DNA from: Streptomyces sp. V4I2
GTDB taxonomy: Bacteria; Actinomycetota; Actinomycetes; Streptomycetales; Streptomycetaceae
Direction of reading: 5' to 3'
Assembly (NCBI RefSeq): GCF_030817655.1
Contig: NZ_JAUSZM010000003.1
Span: forward strand, 10,594,171-10,658,170
DNA: 64,000 nucleotides
Notes under the pieces: generated by a model
Database searches by the model: none
What the model was told of the DNA's origin: nothing
Seen by the model: only the letters and a program-made list of their open reading frames with translations
Translations under genes and position numbers: made by a program
Shown: piece after piece, positions 29,185-38,100 of the stretch
Position numbering within the stretch: position 1 is the stretch's first letter
Layout of the letters: the number at the start of each line of letters is the position of its first letter

Positions 29185-32100
29185 ATGAACAACGAGCAGA
29201 AACTTCGCGACTACCTCAAGCGGGCAACGGTCGACCTGCGGGAGAGCCGTCAGCGTGTGCAGGACCTGGAGGAGCGCGCCCACGAGCCGATCGCGATCGT
29301 GGGCATGGCATGCCGGCTCCCGGGCGGTATCGCCTCCCCGGAGGACCTGTGGGACCTGCTGAGCGCCGAACGTGACGCGGTCGGTCCGTTCCCGGACGGC
29401 CGCGGCTGGGACCTGGAGAACCTGTATCACCCGGACCCCGACCACCTCGGGACCTCGTACACCCGCGAAGGCGGCTTCCTGTACGAGGCGGACCGGTTCG
29501 ACGCCGAGTTCTTCGGCATCAGTCCCCGCGAGGCTGCGGCGATGGACCCCCAGCAGCGGTTGCTGCTGGAGACGGGTTGGGAGGCCTTCGAGCACGCGGG
29601 CATCGCCCCGACCACGCTGAGGGGCACCCGTACCGGGGTGTACATGGGCGTCATGTACGACGACTACGGCTCCCGGATCCCCCGTGCGCCCGAGGACTTC
29701 GAGGGCTACCTGCTGACCGGAAGCGCGGGCAGCGTCGCCTCGGGCCGTCTGGCCTACACCTTCGGCCTGGAAGGGCCGGCGGTGACGGTCGACACCGCGT
29801 GTTCGTCCTCACTCGTCGCCCTTCATCTCGCCGCTCAGTCGCTGCGCCAGGGTGAGTGCTCGATGGCGCTCGCCGGTGGAGTGACGGTGATGGCGACACC
29901 GGGCACGTTCGTGGAGTTCTCCCGACAGCGCGGGTTGTCGCCGGACGGGCGGTGCAAGGCGTTCTCGTCGTCGGCGGACGGCACGGGCTGGGCCGAGGGC
30001 GTGGGCGTGCTGGTGCTGGAGCGGCTGTCGGACGCGGAGCGCAGCGGGCATCGGGTGCTGGCGGTGATGCGCGGTTCCGCGGTGAACCAGGACGGTGCCA
30101 GCAGCCAGCTGACCGCGCCGAACGGGCCTGCGCAGGAGCGGGTGATTCGGGCCGCGTTGGCCGACGCGCGGCTGTCGGCGTCCGAGGTGGATGTCGTGGA
30201 GGCGCACGGTACGGGTACGCGGCTGGGTGATCCGATCGAGGCGCAGGCGCTGGTGTCCGCTTACGGCCAGGCCCGTGGCGACGACAACCCGTTGTGGTTG
30301 GGCTCGGTCAAGTCGAACATCGGTCACACGCAGGCCGCGGCGGGTGCCGCGGGCGTGATCAAGATGGTCATGGCGATGCGCAAGGGGGTCATGCCCTCGA
30401 CTTTGCACGTGGACGAGCCCACCCCCGAAGTCGACTGGTCGGCGGGCACCGTGAGACTGCTGACGCAGGCTCAGCAGTGGCCGGAGCTTGATCGTCCGCG
30501 TCGGACGGGTGTGTCGTCCTTCGGGATCAGTGGCACCAACGCTCACGTGATCCTCGAAGAGGCACCGCGCGACCGTGCTGCCGATCCGGTGACCGGACCG
30601 AATGCCGCTGTGCAGCAGTCGGAGTCGCACCCGGCGACGCTGCCGGCACCGTGGTTGCTTTCGGCCAAGTCGGACACCGCGCTACGGGCACAGGCGAGCC
30701 GCCTGCTGGCCTGGCTCACCGACCACCCCGACGTGGATGACGCCGATGTCGCCGCCGTCCTAACCGCTGCGCGCGCTCAGCTGGGTCGGCGCGGCGCGGT
30801 GCTCGGCGCCGACCGGGCCGGTCTGCTCGCCGGCCTCACGGCCCTGGCCGCGGGTTCGGCATCCCCGCATGTGGTGTCAGGGGTCGCCATCACCGGTGAG
30901 ACGGCCTTCCTGTTCACCGGTCAGGGCGCGCAACGTCTTGGTATGGGCGCTGGGCTGGCTGCCGCGTTCCCCGTGTTCGCCGCTGCCCTCGACGAAGTGT
31001 GCGCACAATTCGATGCCCTGCTGGGGGTGTCGCTGCGCGAGGTCATGTTCGGGGAGACCGGTGGTGCCGGGAACAGCGCCGGCAACACCGAACGCCTGGC
31101 CCTGCTCGACCGGACGGAGTTCACGCAGCCTGCGCTGTTCGCGTTCGAGGTGGCGCTGTATCGCCTCTTGGAGTCGTTCGGCGTGACCCCGGATGTGGTG
31201 GTCGGGCATTCGATCGGTGAGCTGGCCGCGGCCTACGTGGCCGAGGTGTGGTCGCTGGCCGACGCGTGTCGGCTCGTTGCCGCCCGTGGTCGACTGATGG
31301 GCGCGCTGCCGACCGACGGAGCGATGCTCGCCGCCGCGGTGTCGGAGGAGCGGGCGCTGGAACTGCTCTCGGCCAGCACGGTCTCGTTGGCGGCCGTGAA
31401 TGCGCCTGCGGCGATGGTGTTCTCGGGCGAGACGGCGGCGATCGCCGCACTGCAGGACCTGCTGGCGGGCGAGGGGGTGAAGACGACCCGGCTGACGGTC
31501 AGTCACGCCTTCCATTCGGCGTTGATGGAGCCGATGCTCGCCGAGTACGAACAGGTCGCCGGATCGGTGGAGTACCGGGCACCGCGCATGGGTGTGTGCT
31601 CCACGGTGTCCGGTACGCCGGCCGGTCCCGAACTGCTGACGCCGCAGTACTGGGTGCGGCAGGTGCGCGAGGCCGTGCGGTTCGCCCCGGCGGTGCAGTC
31701 ACTCGTCGACGCCGGCGCGCGCCGGTTCGTCGAGGTGGGTCCGGACGCGGTGCTGGCGGCGCTGACCCGTCAGACACTGACCGACGAGGTGGCGTCCCGC
31801 TCGCTGGTCGCGGCGGCGTCACGGCGTGGCGTCGACGAGGTCGACCAGTTCCTGCGGGTGCTCGCCGCGGCCCATTGCTCGGGCGTTGCCGTCGACTGGG
31901 CGCCGCTGTCACCGGCCAGGCCGGTCAGCCACCTCGACCTGCCTGTCTACGCTTTCCAGCACCGCCGTTACTGGGTGCAGCCCGACGACGATGCGCTCGG
32001 TGACATGGGCCGCGCCGGCCTCTCCGCGCTCGATCATCCGATGCTGCGCGTCGCCGCGCCGCTCGCCGGTCGTGACGAATGGCTCTTCAGCGGCAGGCTT

Positions 32101-35100
32101 TCCACCACCGACCAGCCGTGGATCGCCGACCACACGGCCTTCGGATCGATGCTGCTGCCCGGCACCGGGTTCGTGGATCTCGCGTTGGCCGCGGGTAGCC
32201 GCCTGGAGGTGCCCGTCGTGGACGAACTCGTCCTGGCGACGCCGCTGCTGTTCGACGGTGACGCTGCGGTGGACGTGCAGGTCTCGGTGGCCGAGCCCGA
32301 CCACACCGGCCGTCGGGGCCTGTCGATCCACTCGCGTACCGTCACCGGCACCGCGCGGTCCGATACGGGCGAGCCGGACTGGACGCTGCACGCCACGGGC
32401 ACCCTCGCCCCCGCCGACGGCATGACGCCGGCCTGGACCGATCCCGACTGGCCGCCGGCTGACGGCGCGCCGATCGACCAAACGCGCCTGTACGACCGGC
32501 TCGCCGACCTGGGATTCGGCTACGGTCCGAGCTTCCAGGGCGTGCGCGCCGCCTGGACCTGTGGTGACGACGTGTTCGCCGAGGTGACCCTGGAGGAGGC
32601 GACAGCCGGCCGGGCGGCGGGCTTCGGGGTGCATCCGGCGCTGCTGGACGCGACCTTCCACGCCGCCATCGATGTGCTCGCCGAGGACCTTCCCGACGGC
32701 AGGCTGCCGCTTCCGTTCTCCTTCGGCGGCGTCCGTGTGTTCCAACAGGGCGCCACCGCGGTCCGCGCCCGCATCATCCGTTCGGGTGCCGCGAAGGTGC
32801 GCATCGACGTCTGCGACGCCACCGGCGCCGCGGTGCTGTCGATCGACGCCGTGCTCGCCCGCCCCGCGGACGCGCGCGCTCTCGCCGGTGCCCGCAGCCC
32901 GCTCTACGCGATCGACTGGACGCCGGTGACGGCGCCTGCCGTGTCGGACCGGCAACTGGTCGCACTGGGGCGGCCCGTCGCGGGCTGCGCCGAGACGTAC
33001 GAGGACGTCGCGGCGTTCGCGGCAGGCGGGGGCCACACAGGCGCGGCTGTCGTCTGGACGCCCGAAACGGCGGCTGCGGACGGTGACGACGTCCCCGCGA
33101 CCATTCGCACCGCCGTGCACCACGCCCTCGCGGTGCTGCGCGACTGGCTCACCGAGCCGGGCTGCGCCGACTCGACGCTGATCGTGCTGACCCGCAACGC
33201 AGCAGGTCTGCCCGGCGAGACGCCGGACCCCGCGGCAGCGGCCGTCCGCGGTCTGGTACGCAGCGCGCAATCAGAGCATCCCGGGAGCATCGTGAACGTC
33301 GACCTCGACGACAACGACCCCGCGGACCTGCACCAGCGGATCGCTGCCGCGGTCGCCACGGACGAACCACAGCTCGCGATCCGCGACGGCGCCACGGTGG
33401 CGCCGCGGCTGATCCGTGCCAGCACCGTCGAACCGACCGGCGGTCCCTTCGGTGCGGGCACGGTCCTGATCACCGGCGGCGCGGGCGGACTGGGCGCCGT
33501 CACCGCACGCCACCTGGTCACCCGGCACGGGGTGCGCAGACTGCTGCTCGTCTCGCGCCGCGGCCTCGCCGCGCCGGGTGTCGAGAATCTGGTCACCGAA
33601 CTGACCGCGCTGGGCGCCGACATACGCGTCGCCGCATGCGATGTCAGCGATCGCGCCGCGGTCGCGGCGCTGCTGGAATCCGTCCCGGCCCACGAACCGG
33701 TGACCGCTGTCGTGCACACCGCGGGCGTGGTCGACGACGGCACCATCGAAACGCTGACCGCCGAGCAGGTGGATCGGGTGCTCGCCCCGAAGGTCGATGC
33801 CGCCTGGCATCTGCACGAACTCACCCGCGACATGGACCTGTCGGCGTTCGTGCTGTTCTCCTCCGCCGGGCCGCTGCTCGGCGGGCAGGGCCAGGGCAAC
33901 TACGCGGCCGCGAACGCGGCGATGGATGCGCTCGCCCAGGCGCGCCGCAGCGCCGGTCTGCCCGCGCATTCGCTGGCCTGGGGGCTGTGGAAGCGCGGCA
34001 TGGCCGAGGCGTTGAACGACCCGGGCGCCGAACATCTGGTGCGTCAGATCCGCACGCGTCTTGGCTTGTCCCCGATCGAGCCGGACACCGGCATGCAGAT
34101 GTTCGACGACGCGTTGGCCACCGGCGAACCGATACTGATGACCGCGCTGCTCGATGCACCCGCCCTCACCGCGCTGGGCCGGCTCGGCACGCTGCCCGCG
34201 GTGCTGCGCGGTCTGATCCATGTCCCCTCGCGCGGCCAGATCGCCGACAGCCCGTTGCGTCAGCGGTTGCTCGACGCACCCGCCGATCGGTGGGAGGCGC
34301 TGATCCGCGACGAGGTCCGCGCGATCGCCGCCGCGGTACTCGGCCACGAGTCGGCCGACGCCATCGACCCCGAAACACCGTTCACGGAGCTGGGCTTCGA
34401 CTCGCTCGGCGGAGTCGAGTTCCGCAACAAGGTGACCGCCGCCACCGGTGTTCAGCTTCCGTCCACGCTGGTGTTCGACTATCCGACCAATGCCGCCGTC
34501 GCGGGCTTCCTGCGTACCCGGGTCGACGGTTCGGCGCCGACGCGGTCACGCCCCGCCTCGACCAGGGCCAAGGCCAGGGTTGACGAGCCGATCGCGATCG
34601 TCGGCATGAGCTGCCGGTATCCGGGCGGCGTCGAGAATCCCGACCAGCTCTGGGACCTGATCGCCGGGCGCGTCGACGCGATCACCCCGATCCCGGGCGA
34701 CCGCGGCTGGGACGTCGACCACCTGTACGACACCGACCCCGGCAAACCCGGCAAGATCTACACCCGAGAAGGCGGGTTCCTTAAGGCCGCAGGTGATTTC
34801 GATGCCGCCTTCTTCGGCATCGGACCCCGTGAGGCAGCGGCGATGGACCCGCAGCAGCGGCTGATGCTCGAGGCGTCCTGGGAAGCGCTCGAAGACGCCG
34901 GCATCGATCCGACCTCACTGCGGGGCAGCGACACCGGGGTGTACGCGGGCGTCATGTACCAGGACTACGGCTACACGGCGCGCGAGGCCGCCGACGGTGC
35001 CGCGGACGGCTATCTGGCGACCGGATCGGGCGGCAGCGTCGTCTCCGGCCGGGTGTCCTACGCCCTCGGTCTGGAAGGACCCGCGGTGACAGTGGACACG

Positions 35101-38100
35101 GCATGTTCGTCGTCGCTGGTGGCCCTGCATCTGGCGGTGCAGGCACTGCGCGCGGGGGAGACGTCACTGGTCCTGGCCAGCGGGGTGACGGTCATGTCGA
35201 CTCCGATGCTGTTCCAGGAGTTCTCCCGGCAACGGGCGCTGTCACCGGATGGGCGCTGCAAGGCGTTCTCGAGTGCCGCGGACGGTGTCTCGTGGGCGGA
35301 GGGCGTCGGTGTGCTCGCCCTTGAGCGGTTGTCCGACGCGCAGCGCAACGGGCGCCCGGTGCTGGCCGTGATCCGCGGCAGCGCCGTCAACCAGGACGGC
35401 GCGAGCAACGGCCTGACCGCACCGAACGGTCCGTCCCAGGAGCGGGTGATCGCGCAGGCACTGGTCAACGCAGGGGTGGCCGCGGCCGAGGTGGACGCGG
35501 TGGAGGCGCACGGCACCGGCACCACACTGGGTGACCCCATCGAGGCACAAGCGCTCATCAACGCCTACGGACAGGATCGCGCCGAGCCGCTGCGGATCGG
35601 GTCGTTGAAGTCGAACATCGGGCACGCGCAGGCGGCTGCCGGTGTCGGCGGTGTGATCAAGATGGTGCAGGCGCTGCGGCACGAGACGTTGCCGCCCACC
35701 TTGCATGTCGACGCACCGTCGCCGCACGTGGAGTGGTCGGCGGGCGCGGTCCGGCTCCTGACCGAGGCCGAGCCGTGGCCGGCCGGGGAGCGCCCGCGCC
35801 GGGCGGGAGTGTCGTCGTTCGGGATCAGCGGTACCAACGCGCACGTGATCCTCGAAGAGGCGCCCGCGGTCTTGCCGCGGCCGGTCGACCCACCGCGCCC
35901 GCAGGCCATTCCGCTGCTGCTGTCCGCGCGGACGCCTGCCGCACTGCGGACCCAGGCGAGCCGTCTGTACGACACGCTGAGCGAACGTCCGGAGCTCGAC
36001 CTGACCGACGTCGCGGTGACGCTGGCCCTGCACCGCGCGCAGCTCGAGCAGCGCGCCGCCGTCGTGGGCTCGGACCGAAAGACGCTGCTGGCGGCCCTGG
36101 CGGCCCTGGCGCGCCTGGCAGCCGACGAGCCGGGACCGGGCATCGCCGACGGCGCCGGCCGGACAGGCACGACAGCGTTCCTGTTCACCGGTCAGGGCGC
36201 ACAGCGGATCGGGATGGGCGCTGGGCTGTACCGGGCGTTCCCGGTTTTCGCGGCCGCGCTCGACGAGGTGTGCGCGCAATTCGACGCACACCTGGGGCGT
36301 TCGCTGCGGGATGTGATGTTCGGCGCGGCTGACGAGACTCTGCTGGACCGCACCGAGTACACCCAGCCCGCGTTGTTCGCGTTCGAGGTGGCGATGTATC
36401 GCCTCGTCGAGTCGTTGGGCGTGACGCCGGATGCGGTGGCCGGGCATTCGATCGGCGAGCTCGCCGCGGCGTACGTGGCCGGTGTGTGGTCGCTGTCGGA
36501 CGCGTGCACACTCGTTGCGGCCCGGGGCCGGTTGATGGGGGCGCTGCCGACAGGCGGGAGCATGCTGGCCGCCGCGTTGCCGGAGGGGCGGGCCGTGGAG
36601 CTGCTGGCGGCGGTCAACGCCGACCCGGCGGCCGCAGCCGTCTCGTTGGCCGCGGTGAACGCTCCCGACGCGGTGGTCTTCTCCGGAACCGCCGAGGCGG
36701 TCTCGGCGCTCGAATCGACCTTGGTGGCCGAGGGCGTCAAGACCAGCAGGTTGCGGGTGAGCCACGCGTTCCACTCCGCCCTGATGGATCCGATGCTGAC
36801 CGAGTTCGCGCAGATCGCCGCGGGCCTGACCTATCACGAGCCACGCATACCTTTGTGCTCCACGGTCACCGGCGCATTCGCCGACGAGTCGGTGGGAACG
36901 CCCGAGTATTGGGTACGGCAGGTGCGCGAGGCGGTGCGCTTCGCCCCGGCGGTGCGGACACTGCTCGATTCGGGCGTGGGCCTGTTCGTCGAACTGGGCC
37001 CGGACGCGGTGCTGACGACCATGACCCGAGCCACTGTGGCGACAGACCCCGCGGCGCGCGCATCGGTAATCGCGGGCTCCCGTCGCACAGTCGCCGAACC
37101 CGAGCAGTTGGTCGCCGCCCTGGCCACCTCGCACTGCGCGGGCCGGCCGGTGCGGTGGGCGGCCTACTTCGGAGCTCGACAGCAGGCACGGATCACCTTG
37201 CCCACCTATCCCTTCCAGCACGAACGATTCTGGCTGCTGCCCGCGGAGGCCGCCGCGCCGCTCGCCGGTGCCGACTCCGCCGGCCATCCGCTGCTGCACG
37301 CCCAGGTGCAGCTCGCAGGGAAGGACGAGTGGCTGTTCACCGGCAGGCTCTCACTGCGCACGCACACCTGGCTCGCCGACCACGCTGTCCTCGGCACGGT
37401 CGTGATGCCAGGTACCGGATTCGTGGAACTGGCTCTGGCCGCCGGCGCCCGGCTCGGCGTGCCACGCCTGGCGGAACTGGTGCTCGCGGCGCCGCTGATC
37501 CTCCCGGCCGATGGCACCGCGGACATCCAGCTCGCCGTGGGCGAACCCGACGCCGCTGGGCACCGGAGCGTGGCCATCCACGCCCGCGCCGCCGACGCCT
37601 GGGTGTTGCATGCCCGTGGCCTGCTCACGCCCGCCGCGCCGACCGCGGCGCCGGACTGGTCCCAGGTGTGGCCGCCGGTCGCGGGCGATCCGGTCGACGG
37701 ACAGCAGATGTACCGCGCGCTCGGCGACCTCGGCTTCGGGCACGGCCCGGTGTTCCAGGGTGTTCGCGCCGCCTGGTCGCGTGGGGAGGAAGTCTTCGCC
37801 GACCTGGCGCTCGACACCGACACCGCGGCGCGCGCCACCGCCTTCGGGCTGCATCCGGCACTGCTGGACGCGGTGTTCCACGCCGCTGTCGGCCCTCTCG
37901 TCGAGGGCGGGCCCGACGGCCGGGTGCCGCTGCCTTTCGCCTTCGACGGTGTCCAGCTGGCGCAGTCCGGCGTGGGTGTCCTGCGCGCCCGCATCGCCCG
38001 CGTCGCACCGGACACCTTGCGCGTGGAAGCGGTCGACGCGACCGGTGCCCTCGTGCTGAGCATGGAGTCGGTGCGGTCCCGCCCGATCGAGCCTCAGGTG

